Of a DNA stretch of 9,125 nucleotides, positions 1 through 5,799 are shown piece after piece. The DNA lies in contig DMPF01000103.1 of NCBI GenBank assembly GCA_003456095.1, forward strand, positions 1-9,125. The letters are read 5' to 3'. The number at the start of each line of letters is the position of its first letter. Position 1 is the stretch's first letter. This DNA is from Bacillota bacterium. Lineage in GTDB: Bacteria; Bacillota; Dethiobacteria; DTU022; UBA8154. Position numbers and translations under genes: made by a program. The notes under the pieces are model-generated. The model was not told where the DNA came from and did not search any database. It saw only the letters and a list, made by a program, of their open reading frames with translations.

Positions 1-1763
1 ACCGTCAGAGCAAGCACGGCAAGGAGAAAATGTTGCAATTTCAGCCACTCCAGTGCTCTAAGCAAGGTCAAGGTCCCCGGTGAAAAGGCTTCCCCCCAGT
101 ATCTGAGTGCATAATAAAAACCGGCGGGATTAAGGTCGCTGTTCAGGCGTACCTCTCTGGCGGTGAGCTTTTCCCGGAGGCAGCGCGCCCGCTCTTCGTC
201 CAGGCGATAATGGAGATAGTTTCCGGCCACAAATTCACCGGCAAGCCCCCTTGCCTCCAGACGCTTGTCCAGCACGGCGGCATCAATATCCAGTGGCGCC
301 GCGGAAGCGAGAAAAATATTCCTTACCCCGGGGATTACATGCACATTGGCAAAATGCCGCCGGAGCGTGTGGTAGAGGACAGCGTTTAAAGCAAGCATCT
401 CCGGACTCATCAGCACCGGAGAGCCGGGGGCGCTGAAGGCCAGGATCCCGCCCACATCCAGCCGCCTTCCCGCCAGGGAGAAAAATTCCCCGGTATAGAA
501 ACGGTTAGTCTGTAGTGTCTCCGGCGTAACAAAGCCCAGCATCATCAGATCAAAACGGTGCTCCGTCCTATCCAGGAAAAGGCGCCCGTCGAGGTATTTC
601 ACGGCAACGCGGGGATCTTGAAACTCACGCTCCACAAGAGGGGTGGCAAACCTCGTCACCGCGGCGGGCAGGTACGGATCCAGATCCACGTAGGTGACCT
701 CCTGCACCGGATGCTTGAGCAGCTCGTCCAGGAAGCCGCCGGGGCCGCCGGCCAGCAACAGCACACTGCGCGGCCGGGAATGGGCCGCAGCCGCAATATG
801 CACATAATCTCCGATTATAGCTTTGTCCGGGGCAGGAATGGTAATAACCGGCCGCCCATTGTAAAAGAAAGTGTATTCGCCACCGCTGTGCACGGCCACA
901 ATCTTACCGTAGGGAGAATTGGCGTAGTGCACCACCTCCTGATCTCCCCACTGCCGCTCCAGCGAACGGATATGCAAGTAGTTGCCAGCCTGCGTAAAGA
1001 AAAGGAGCAGCAGGAGCGCCGTGGTCAGAACGGCAGCTTGCAGTATTCTGCATTTATTAGATGAGAGCGGAAAATGGAGCCGGGCCTCCCGGGGAAAGTA
1101 GGACAACAGAAAAAAACACCCTGAAAGGTGCAGCAGGCTGATGGCCAGCGCCAACCCCAGGGAGTGGTACAGTCCTGCCAGAAACAGGGAAAATAAGGCG
1201 CCTCCCGTCAGCGTCCCCATCGTCTCATAAAGATAGATCTTCCCCGTGGAGATCCGTTCCCCCAGGAGAGGGGAAAGAAGACGGCAACTCAGCGGAAAAA
1301 GGGCGCCGTGTATAAAAGCAGGCGGGGCCACGAGCAGCAGGGAAGCAAGAAAAATGGGAGCTGTGCCCACCGCTTCTCCGGGCAGGAAACCGAAAAAGAG
1401 ATACTGGGCACCCCGGCTGCAATAGAGGGCTGCCGGCAGAAAAACAGCGTAAAGAATCAGCAGGAATAAATACAGATGCAAAGGTCGACGCAGGGTATCG
1501 GCCCTGCGCCCGGCAGCCAGCGCGCCCGCGGCCTCCATAAGGAGCCAGTTGGCCAGGACAACCCCCATGCTAATCTCGTTGCCGTAAAAGGATACAAACA
1601 GCTCGCGCAGCAGCAGCAGTTGCCCGATCATCCCGCCGCCGCCCACCACTACGCTTAAAAGGAACAGAAGCGCCGTGCCCCGCTGCTTCACCGGCCCTGT
1701 CAGCCCTTCACCGGGCCAGGTCACGGAGCGGGCAACAGCGCCTTTTGCACGAAACGATCTCAC
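1..1763 (-). CDS. Membrane-fused spermidine synthase-like protein, C-terminus cut by window edge
   Basis: An open frame of 587 complete codons runs off the left edge with no stop. About the first 260 residues are hydrophobic with some six to seven likely membrane segments (near residues 30-50, 66-85, 97-116, 132-155, 183-222 and 241-258). A soluble Rossmann methyltransferase-like domain follows, with the SAM-type glycine loop L-A-G-G-P-G-G (about 337-343), the acidic strand end V-D-L-D-P (359-363), Y-L-D-G-R (390-394) and the family motif T-N-R-F-Y-T-G-E-F-F (419-428). A new hydrophobic stretch starts at about 577. This matches the bacterial fused membrane/spermidine-synthase family. Where aminopropyltransferases carry the catalytic D-x-x-D-P, this protein reads L-G-F-V-T-P, so true spermidine synthesis is doubtful. 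The GTG start overlaps the stop of the upstream radical SAM gene (GTGA) and has GGGGG about 7 bases before it, implying translational coupling. A GTG at 1691 (M-K-Q-R-G-T) is an alternative start. Confidence 0.8.
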   Translation of the reverse strand, partial: MRSFRAKGAVARSVTWPGEGLTGPVKQRGTALLFLLSVVVGGGGMIGQLLLLRELFVSFYGNEISMGVVLANWLLMEAAGALAAGRRADTLRRPLHLYLFLLILYAVFLPAALYCSRGAQYLFFGFLPGEAVGTAPIFLASLLLVAPPAFIHGALFPLSCRLLSPLLGERISTGKIYLYETMGTLTGGALFSLFLAGLYHSLGLALAISLLHLSGCFFLLSYFPREARLHFPLSSNKCRILQAAVLTTALLLLLFFTQAGNYLHIRSLERQWGDQEVVHYANSPYGKIVAVHSGGEYTFFYNGRPVITIPAPDKAIIGDYVHIAAAAHSRPRSVLLLAGGPGGFLDELLKHPVQEVTYVDLDPYLPAAVTRFATPLVEREFQDPRVAVKYLDGRLFLDRTEHRFDLMMLGFVTPETLQTNRFYTGEFFSLAGRRLDVGGILAFSAPGSPVLMSPEMLALNAVLYHTLRRHFANVHVIPGVRNIFLASAAPLDIDAAVLDKRLEARGLAGEFVAGNYLHYRLDEERARCLREKLTAREVRLNSDLNPAGFYYALRYWGEAFSPGTLTLLRALEWLKLQHFLLAVLALT

Positions 1764-2914
1764 TGCCAGACCCCCGGAATCGACATTTTGCAATAACGGC
1801 ACCGGCCCGCTTCCATGTTTATGGCGCGGACGGTGAAATGGACGCGTTCAATCAGCAATTCACCACAGCCGGGGCAGAAAGTGGAATTATGAATGTGGCC
1901 GGGAACATTGCCGATAGAAACAAATTGCAGGCCCTCCGCCCGCGCAACGGCGTGGGCCGCCTCCAGCGTTTTCACAGGTGTGGGCGGGACAGCGGTCAGA
2001 CGGTAGGCAGGAAAAAAGCGGCTGAAGTGCAGTGGTGTTTCCACGCCAAGGTTTGCGTCAATCCAGCGGCACATCATCATGATCTCATGCATATCGTCAT
2101 TCAAGCCGGGGATTACCAGGTTTACCAGCTCCAGCCAGACCCCCTCCTCCTTGATAATCTGCAGCGTCCCCAGGACATGCGCCAGCTTCCCCTGAGATAT
2201 CTCCCGGTAAAAATCCTCGCTGAAGGCTTTGAGGTCAATTACCACAGCGCTCATATAAGGCAGCAGCGCACGCAGGGCCGCGGGGTTCATGGACCCGTTG
2301 GAGTGGAAAACAACCCTTACCCCCTCCGCGCCGGCAAGCCTGGTTACATTGTAGAGATACTCGTAGCAGACAGTTGGTTCGTTATAGGTAAAAGATATGG
2401 AAGGGCGCCTCAATCGGTTCAGCGCCCGCTGTACCGCCGCCTCGGGATCGAGCTCATGGTAAAAGCCGATCTCCGCAAGGCTCTGCTGGGAAAGATGCCA
2501 GTTATGGCAAAATTTACAGCGGAAGTTGCAGCCCGCTGTGCCGATACAGAGTATTTCCGTCCCCGGCAAAAAGTGGTGCAGCGGTTCCTTCTCCACAGGG
2601 TCAAACTGGACTGCCGAAGGCCGCCCGTAGACAAGATTATAAAGGATGCCATCCCGGTTTTCCCTGTTAAAACAAAAGCTCACCCCACCAGGCGGAATCA
2701 GACACTGCCGAAAGCAGACACGGCAGCGGACTTGCCCCTCCGTCAGCCTTTCATAGTGCATCGCCTCCTGCAGCGCCGAAACGGGATAGCCTGCAGCCTC
2801 CCCCTTTGCGGCGCCTTTCCCCGGAGCAGCGGCGGGCGGCAGCGCAAAGTTGCAACCTGACGCCAAGGATAGCAAAGCAAACAACGATAGACGGCAAAAA
2901 TCTTTCCGGTTCAT
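1760..2914 (-). CDS. amrS: AmmeMemoRadiSam-type radical SAM enzyme with export/lipoprotein-like N-terminus
   Basis: The 384-residue product has the radical SAM motif C-x3-C-x2-C in A-G-C-N-F-R-C-K-F-C-H-N-W (cysteines near 129, 133 and 136), which binds the 4Fe-4S cluster that cleaves SAM. An N-terminal cysteine set C-R-V-C-F-R-Q-C plus one more C (64, 67, 71, 81) and two C-terminal pairs (C-P-G-C near 347-350, C-R-Y-C near 372-375) ending in I-P-G-V-W are typical of the AmrS family, related to pyruvate-formate-lyase activating enzymes. The substrate is unknown, and the usual AMMECR1 and Memo partners are not in this window. Residues 1-21 look like a signal: N-R-K-D-F (a degenerate Tat-like motif), a hydrophobic run, then the lipobox L-A-S-G-C. 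The ATG at 2914 follows AGGGGG with 5 bases between; a GTG one codon upstream (2917) is also possible. It is the first gene of a two-gene unit. Confidence 0.88.
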   Translation of the reverse strand: MNRKDFCRLSLFALLSLASGCNFALPPAAAPGKGAAKGEAAGYPVSALQEAMHYERLTEGQVRCRVCFRQCLIPPGGVSFCFNRENRDGILYNLVYGRPSAVQFDPVEKEPLHHFLPGTEILCIGTAGCNFRCKFCHNWHLSQQSLAEIGFYHELDPEAAVQRALNRLRRPSISFTYNEPTVCYEYLYNVTRLAGAEGVRVVFHSNGSMNPAALRALLPYMSAVVIDLKAFSEDFYREISQGKLAHVLGTLQIIKEEGVWLELVNLVIPGLNDDMHEIMMMCRWIDANLGVETPLHFSRFFPAYRLTAVPPTPVKTLEAAHAVARAEGLQFVSIGNVPGHIHNSTFCPGCGELLIERVHFTVRAINMEAGRCRYCKMSIPGVWQ

Positions 2915-2962
2915 CACGGCCCCCTCTCTTTTTTAATTAATTCGCCAAATATTTTGCTAATT

Positions 2963-2975
2963 CCTGCCCGGCAGG
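2963..2975. repeat. Short perfect palindrome CCTGCC-C-GGCAGG upstream of amrS
   Basis: Six-base arms surround a single C, about 50 bases upstream of the amrS start. A further CCTGCC copy follows at about 2985. It could be a regulator site or a small RNA hairpin in the amrS leader. No T-run follows on either side, so I do not call it a terminator. Confidence 0.4.
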
Positions 2976-3121
2976 CCTCGTTTTCCTGCCTCAAAAGCAG
3001 TTTTTTTATTCACCCCTTACTAAGATTTTACTCACAGTCGGCAGATAAAATTACTTTTTCGTATTAGCCGGTTGAGCGCCTCGGCAATCTCAGAAAGTAT
3101 CAAGACTAAATTTTTCCTATA

Positions 3122-3147
3122 TCCCGAAATTTTCCCGAAATTTTTTT
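3122..3147. repeat. Tandem TCCCGAAATTT units (same motif as the repeat at 7381-7460)
   Basis: Two 11-base units lie head to tail (3122-3132 and 3133-3143), followed by a T-run. The core CCCGAAATTTT is the same as in the arms of the double inverted repeat about 4.3 kb away at 7381-7460, but here there is no opposing arm. This suggests a decayed or half copy of a dispersed REP-like element. Confidence 0.6.
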
Positions 3148-3350
3148 GTTTATTGCCCCCGGGAGTTGGCGGGAGGAGCTTTATTCCCTCCGGCCGCGCT
3201 AAAGGGGCCCGCCACGCCATGGCCAGGGCTAAAAAGGGGGCCTGGGCGGGTCTGCGCAAGGCAGCGGATGGGGCTGGCGGGGATTTCCCAAGGTCTGCCG
3301 TCCTCTGCTAAACTGTTTTCAGAACGGATTACATTAAGGAAGGGAGGGAA

Positions 3351-3566
3351 ATGAAAATGGCTTTTATTCCACTGGAAGACCGGCTGCAGCTGCGTGTGAA
3401 CGTAGGTACGGCCCAGGCTCCCGCCTACCGCACCCGCGCCTGGGGCAACGTGAAGCCGGGGGTCAGCGACGCGGTGCTCTATGATTTTGCCGCGGCACTG
3501 GGCGGCCTGACTGCGGAAATGGTGGAGAACATCTTCCGTGTCAAGGTCGGAGAACTGCAAGGGTAG
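3351..3566 (+). CDS. DUF1659 domain small protein
   Basis: A 71-residue protein with no membrane segment or signal peptide. Its layout (an early basic L-Q-L-R-V-N-V-G segment, then R-T-R-A-W-G-N-V-K-P-G-V-S-D-A-V-L-Y-D-F-A-A-A-L-type text, and a C-terminal I-F-R-V-K-V-G-E-L) matches the DUF1659 family of small Firmicutes proteins, whose function is unknown. The ATG follows GGGAGGG at good spacing; an in-frame ATG two codons later is less well placed. It is first in a co-directional group with the DUF2922 and YvrJ genes, a pairing commonly seen in Firmicutes, which supports the call. Confidence 0.82.
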   Translation: MKMAFIPLEDRLQLRVNVGTAQAPAYRTRAWGNVKPGVSDAVLYDFAAALGGLTAEMVENIFRVKVGELQG

Positions 3567-3624
3567 CAAAGAGCTCATCCGGGTAAAACAAAGCATTAAA
3601 CTTTCAGGAAAGGAGGGATGATTG

Positions 3625-3846
3625 ATGGCGAGAGTGCTGCGCATGTTTTTTGAAAACGCTCATGGTCAGACGGTAAACATCAGCTTGCGTGAACCGGTGG
3701 ATCCTCTGGATGCTGCCGCGGTCAACAGCGTCATGGACAAAGTCGTGCTCGGGAACATCTTTAGCACTGGCGGCGGCGATATTATCGCCAAGCTACGGGC
3801 AGAAACGATCGAGACGACTGTGGAATCCGTTTTGGACTTCAGCTAA
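3625..3846 (+). CDS. DUF2922 domain small protein
   Basis: A 73-residue protein beginning M-A-R-V-L-R-M-F-F-E-N. It contains the typical T-V-N-I-S-L-R-E-P-V-D-P-L-D run and ends with an A-E-T-I-E-T-T-V-E-S-V-L-D-F-S tail, as expected for DUF2922, a family of unknown function usually encoded beside DUF1659. An excellent AGGAGGG (3611-3617) lies 7 bases before the ATG at 3625. A TTG one codon upstream would lengthen the frame by one residue and is unlikely to be the start. It lies 58 bases after the DUF1659 gene with no terminator between, so co-transcription is likely. Confidence 0.85.
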   Translation: MARVLRMFFENAHGQTVNISLREPVDPLDAAAVNSVMDKVVLGNIFSTGGGDIIAKLRAETIETTVESVLDFS

Positions 3847-3900
3847 GCAAGGAGCCGTTTGTTTCGGTCTGGTTAATGTTAACTAAATGAAGCTACGGCG

Positions 3901-3931
3901 GGGGCGGTCGCATGCAAAAAGAGGCCGCCCC
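3901..3931 (+). promoter_or_regulatory. GC-rich hairpin between the DUF2922 and YvrJ genes
   Basis: GGGGCGG (3901-3907) pairs with CCGCCCC (3925-3931) around a 17-base loop. No T-run follows, so it is not a classical terminator. It sits about 14 bases before the YvrJ ribosome-binding site, so it may stabilise or process the transcript or lower read-through into the third gene. Confidence 0.4.
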
Positions 3932-3960
3932 TGTTGCGGCTGGAAAGGAGAAACAAACCC

Positions 3961-4119
3961 ATGGGAGAAGGCATGCAACATGAGCTATTGGAGATAGTTT
4001 CCAATCTTGGCTTTCCCATCGCCCTCAGCATCTACCTGCTGGTGCGCCTGGAAAACAGGATGGAAACACTGGCGGAGCGCATCAAAGACCTGGGTGAAGC
4101 GATTAAGAGTGTGCTTTAG
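3961..4119 (+). CDS. YvrJ family small membrane protein
   Basis: A 52-residue protein with one hydrophobic helix at about residues 16-30 (G-F-P-I-A-L-S-I-Y-L-L-V-R-L-E), followed by an amphipathic charged helix (E-N-R-M-E-T-L-A-E-R-I-K-D-L). This is the signature of YvrJ, a single-pass membrane protein family of unknown function often found with DUF1659 and DUF2922. The chosen ATG follows AAGGAG (3945-3950) by 10 bases; an upstream frame extension lacks a start with a good site. It ends 9 bases before the convergent stop of the ComK-like gene, with no obvious terminator between. Confidence 0.85.
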   Translation: MGEGMQHELLEIVSNLGFPIALSIYLLVRLENRMETLAERIKDLGEAIKSVL

Positions 4120-4128
4120 CCAGTTGAC

Positions 4129-4998
4129 TTATTCAGTATTTTTGGCACTGCCGGCGGGGGTGGCGCTGTCCAGGAACAAGATGAAAAGGCTGCGCAGAAA
4201 GCAGCGGCAGGCGGGCATAAGCTCCCGCAGTGTCTCTCCGTCCAGGCCGCGGAACAGGACAGGTGGCGCAGGCGTGTATTTTTGACGCTGCAGCAATTCC
4301 TGCCGCGCCGCCTCTCCCTGCTGCAGCTTCTGCCTGACGGTAGCAGGCGTGTTCAGGCAGCAGATGGCGATCTTCCCGTTGCAGTTGATGCGGGAACGGC
4401 TGAAATCTGCTTCGCCCGTATCCACAGGGAAAAGGGCGCGGCAGCTCTGTTCCACTGCAGCAGCGGTGCCGGCGCCTGCGCCGCACACACTCTCCTTTTG
4501 GCGGGGTGTCGCCACCTTCTCCACCTGCAGTAGGTTCACATAGCCGGTGGTGGTCTCTCCCGGTATCCCGGCCTTGCGCACCTTCACGGGAAGCAGCACA
4601 AGCCCTTCAGCCAGAGGCAGCAGGATATGGTGACGCAGTTCCAACTGCCTGCCGGCACGACGGCGCACCGCTGCCAGGTCGAGGCCGTAAAAGCGGGCGA
4701 GCAGCTCCACCAGCCAGGAAAGGCTGCGGCAGTCCCGGTAAGTTCCCCGCAGGGTCAGGACCTGTGTTTCGCCCGCTCCTTCTTCCCGGTATACAGGCAG
4801 GAGCGCAACAACTCCTTCTTCCAGGTAACGCTGAAGGATTACCTCCCTGCTGCCCCTCCCTTTCTCTTCCCCGTTTCCTTTAACCCTGTCCTCTTTTGCC
4901 CTGGCTCCTTTTGCCCCTTTCCGCCGCATCCTCTCATCATCCTTCCGCCCGTGCTCCTTTTCGCCCGTGCTCCTTCTTTTTTTGCGTACTTCCCGCAT
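4129..4998 (-). CDS. ComK-like putative transcription regulator with long charged N-terminus
   Basis: The frame encodes 289 residues. Residues 1 to about 52 are low-complexity and highly charged (K, R, E, G). The core, about residues 60-160, has the order seen in the competence factor ComK: V-V-A-L-L-P-V-Y, then L-S-W-L-V-E-L-L-A-R-F-Y-G-L-D-L-A-A-V-R (compare the ComK R-F-F-G-S-S-Y-A-G-R segment), then a proline-containing strand L-L-P-L and L-V-L-L-P-V-K-V-R, and G-Y-V-N-L-L-Q-V-E-K-V. A later N-G-K-I-A-I...A-T-V-R-Q-K-L-Q-Q-G is also compatible. I recall this from family patterns; similarity is weak and no search was run. It is divergent from an S24-type repressor gene, with shared operators. 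The ATG at 4998 has no ribosome-binding site; an in-frame ATG at 4929 is preceded by GGAAGGA and may be the real start. If it is not ComK-like, it is an uncharacterised protein. Confidence 0.5.
   Translation of the reverse strand: MREVRKKRRSTGEKEHGRKDDERMRRKGAKGARAKEDRVKGNGEEKGRGSREVILQRYLEEGVVALLPVYREEGAGETQVLTLRGTYRDCRSLSWLVELLARFYGLDLAAVRRRAGRQLELRHHILLPLAEGLVLLPVKVRKAGIPGETTTGYVNLLQVEKVATPRQKESVCGAGAGTAAAVEQSCRALFPVDTGEADFSRSRINCNGKIAICCLNTPATVRQKLQQGEAARQELLQRQKYTPAPPVLFRGLDGETLRELMPACRCFLRSLFILFLDSATPAGSAKNTE
4946..4977. repeat. 16-base tandem duplication at the 5' end of the ComK-like gene
   Basis: Two adjacent 16-base units (4946-4961 and 4962-4977) share the first 14 bases, CGCCCGTGCTCCTT on the plus strand, and differ at one of the last two. 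The unit length is not a multiple of three, so gain or loss of a copy would shift the frame read from the ATG at 4998 but not from the ATG at 4929. The surrounding 4850-4990 stretch is strongly pyrimidine-rich on the plus strand. Confidence 0.7.
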
Positions 4999-5001
4999 CT
5001 A

Positions 5002-5016
5002 TTTGCGTTTCGCAAA
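5002..5016. promoter_or_regulatory. Operator O1, TTTGCG-TTT-CGCAAA
   Basis: A perfect 6-base-arm palindrome with a 3-base centre. It matches the two neighbouring sites at 5039-5053 and 5079-5093 (consensus TTGCG-N3-CGCAA). It lies immediately downstream of the minus-strand -10 (5024-5029), covering the expected transcription start and leader of the ComK-like gene, so bound repressor would block that transcript. Confidence 0.8.
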
Positions 5017-5023
5017 CAGCATA

Positions 5024-5052
5024 ATTATAATGGAAAAAGTTGCGCAACGCAA
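5024..5052 (-). promoter_or_regulatory. Putative promoter of the ComK-like gene
   Basis: On the minus strand a perfect TATAAT -10 (5029 down to 5024) sits 17 bases from a weak -35, TTGCGT (5052 down to 5047), which is itself part of operator O2. Transcription would start near 5017, giving a very short leader before the ATG at 4998. Confidence 0.6.
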
Positions 5053-5053
5053 C
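5039..5053. promoter_or_regulatory. Operator O2, GTTGCG-CAA-CGCAAC
   Basis: This is the central of three related palindromes. Symmetry extends four more bases on each side (AAAA and TTTT), making it 23 bases (5035-5057) and the most symmetrical of the set. It overlaps the -35 of the minus-strand promoter and lies just upstream of the plus-strand -35. Centre-to-centre spacing is 37 bases to O1 and 40 bases to O3. Confidence 0.8.
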
Positions 5054-5071
5054 TTTTATTTTCCATGCATA

Positions 5072-5100
5072 TTGACACTTTGCGTAACGCAAATTATAAT
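5072..5100 (+). promoter_or_regulatory. Perfect-consensus sigma-A promoter of the S24 repressor gene
   Basis: TTGACA (5072-5077), a 17-base spacer and TATAAT (5095-5100) give an exact consensus housekeeping promoter. Its spacer is almost entirely occupied by operator O3, so repressor and RNA polymerase cannot bind together. Transcription would start near 5107, about 32 bases before the chosen ATG. Confidence 0.92.
5079..5093. promoter_or_regulatory. Operator O3, TTTGCG-TAA-CGCAAA
   Basis: The third copy of the TTGCG-N3-CGCAA palindrome lies between the -35 and -10 of the repressor's own promoter. This is the classical position for autorepression by LexA/CI-type proteins. Confidence 0.85.
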
Positions 5101-5138
5101 TTAAGTGCCGTTATTTAGCCGGAAAGGATGTGCCCGCC

Positions 5139-5789
5139 ATGTTATGCATGAATATAAAAAAATTCCGGGAGCGCAAAGGGTTGACTCAGGAAGAGCTGGG
5201 CAGGCTGGTGGGAAAGGAGAAATCAACTATCGGCTGCTATGAGACTGGGGCGCGCGCACCAAGGGTGGAAACGCTTGCCCTTATCGCCAAGGCTCTCGCT
5301 GTTTCCATGGACGAACTTACGGGGCTTAGCAAAGGAGATTATGTCCTGGAAAATTGCGGCGCATACTTTGCGGAAAGCAGCATGCGGGATACAGCCGTCG
5401 CGTACATTCCCGTTTTAGGGACCATCTCCGCCGGTTTGCCCCTGACGGCAGAGCAGCATATCCTCGATTACAGGCCGATGCGGCGGGAAAAGCTCAAGGA
5501 TGCGCCCCACTTCTTCCTGCGAGTTAAAGGTGACAGCATGAGCGGCGATGGCATCCTGGACGGGGATCTGGTGCTTGTCCGCCTGCAGCCGGAAGTGGAG
5601 AACGGGGAGATAGCCGTGGTTATGTGCGGCAACGACGAGGCCACGCTGAAGCGCGTTTACAAATACATAGATCAGGTGCTGCTCCAGCCCAGCAACCCCA
5701 GATACCCGCCCCGGCCCTGCCCGCCCGGGGATGTACGCATTATCGGCAAATATACAGGCCACCTCGAGCGTAACGGCGCAGCGGATTAA
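5139..5789 (+). CDS. LexA/CI-like self-cleaving repressor (XRE HTH plus S24 peptidase)
   Basis: The 216-residue product has an N-terminal XRE helix-turn-helix (about residues 4-60: F-R-E-R-K-G-L-T-Q-E-E-L-G-R-L, then S-T-I-G-C-Y-E-T-G). The C-terminal S24 domain aligns with LexA: I-P-V-L-G-T-I-S-A-G-L-P with the predicted Ala98-Gly99 cleavage bond, G-D-S-M with nucleophile Ser133, D-G-I-L-D-G-D-L-V-L-V, and A-T-L-K-R-V-Y with general base Lys171. Such repressors cut themselves when stimulated by RecA-ssDNA. The HTH differs from the winged helix of true LexA, so it is more phage-CI/HdiR-like. The ATG at 5139 is 10 bases after GGAAAGGA (5121-5128); a GTG at 5130 is too close to that site and an ATG at 5148 is farther. 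Three palindromes upstream are its likely operators, controlling itself and the divergent ComK-like gene. No phage genes are nearby. Confidence 0.92.
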   Translation: MLCMNIKKFRERKGLTQEELGRLVGKEKSTIGCYETGARAPRVETLALIAKALAVSMDELTGLSKGDYVLENCGAYFAESSMRDTAVAYIPVLGTISAGLPLTAEQHILDYRPMRREKLKDAPHFFLRVKGDSMSGDGILDGDLVLVRLQPEVENGEIAVVMCGNDEATLKRVYKYIDQVLLQPSNPRYPPRPCPPGDVRIIGKYTGHLERNGAAD

Positions 5790-5799
5790 AACTCAGATA

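Larger units (their letters stand above)
2915..3350. other. Intergenic region between divergent amrS and DUF1659 genes
   Basis: This 436-base gap should hold the promoters of both divergent transcripts, but I could not assign a convincing -35/-10 pair on either strand. The left third is AT-rich and contains a short perfect hairpin, CCTGCC-C-GGCAGG (2963-2975). The middle holds tandem TCCCGAAATTT units (3122-3143). The right part (about 3160-3300) is GC-rich with a GGGAGG...CCCTCC inverted repeat (3171-3191). The open frames here lack ribosome-binding sites and recognisable motifs, so I do not call a gene. Confidence 0.6.

Noticed and set aside
558..1064. Plus-strand open frame of 168 codons opposite the spermidine-synthase-like gene
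   Set aside because: The minus strand carries a continuous 587-codon frame with SAM-binding motifs; the plus frame has no family features.
1745..2860. Long plus-strand open frame (371 codons) opposite the radical SAM gene
   Set aside because: It is antisense to a frame with complete family motifs, has no ribosome-binding site and no recognisable domain. It is a shadow of the GC-rich gene.
3150..3644. Minus-strand open frame of 164 codons over the DUF1659 gene
   Set aside because: It overlaps a well-supported small gene with a strong ribosome-binding site and has low-complexity, motif-free text.
5002..5093. Canonical Firmicutes LexA (SOS) box
   Set aside because: No CGAAC-N4-GTTCG match is present; the palindromes have different arms and a 3-base centre.
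5002..5093. CRISPR array or phage attachment repeats
   Set aside because: There are only three copies, each a symmetrical palindrome, with unequal spacers of about 22-25 bases placed on promoter elements, so operators explain them better.
4627..5118. Plus-strand open frame through the operator region
   Set aside because: It is antisense to the ComK-like gene, rich in P, F and L from the pyrimidine-rich tract, and runs through the promoter/operator array.
5130..5138. GTG at 5130 as start of the repressor
   Set aside because: It overlaps the end of the GGAAAGGA site, leaving almost no spacing; the ATG at 5139 is better placed and the HTH begins after it.
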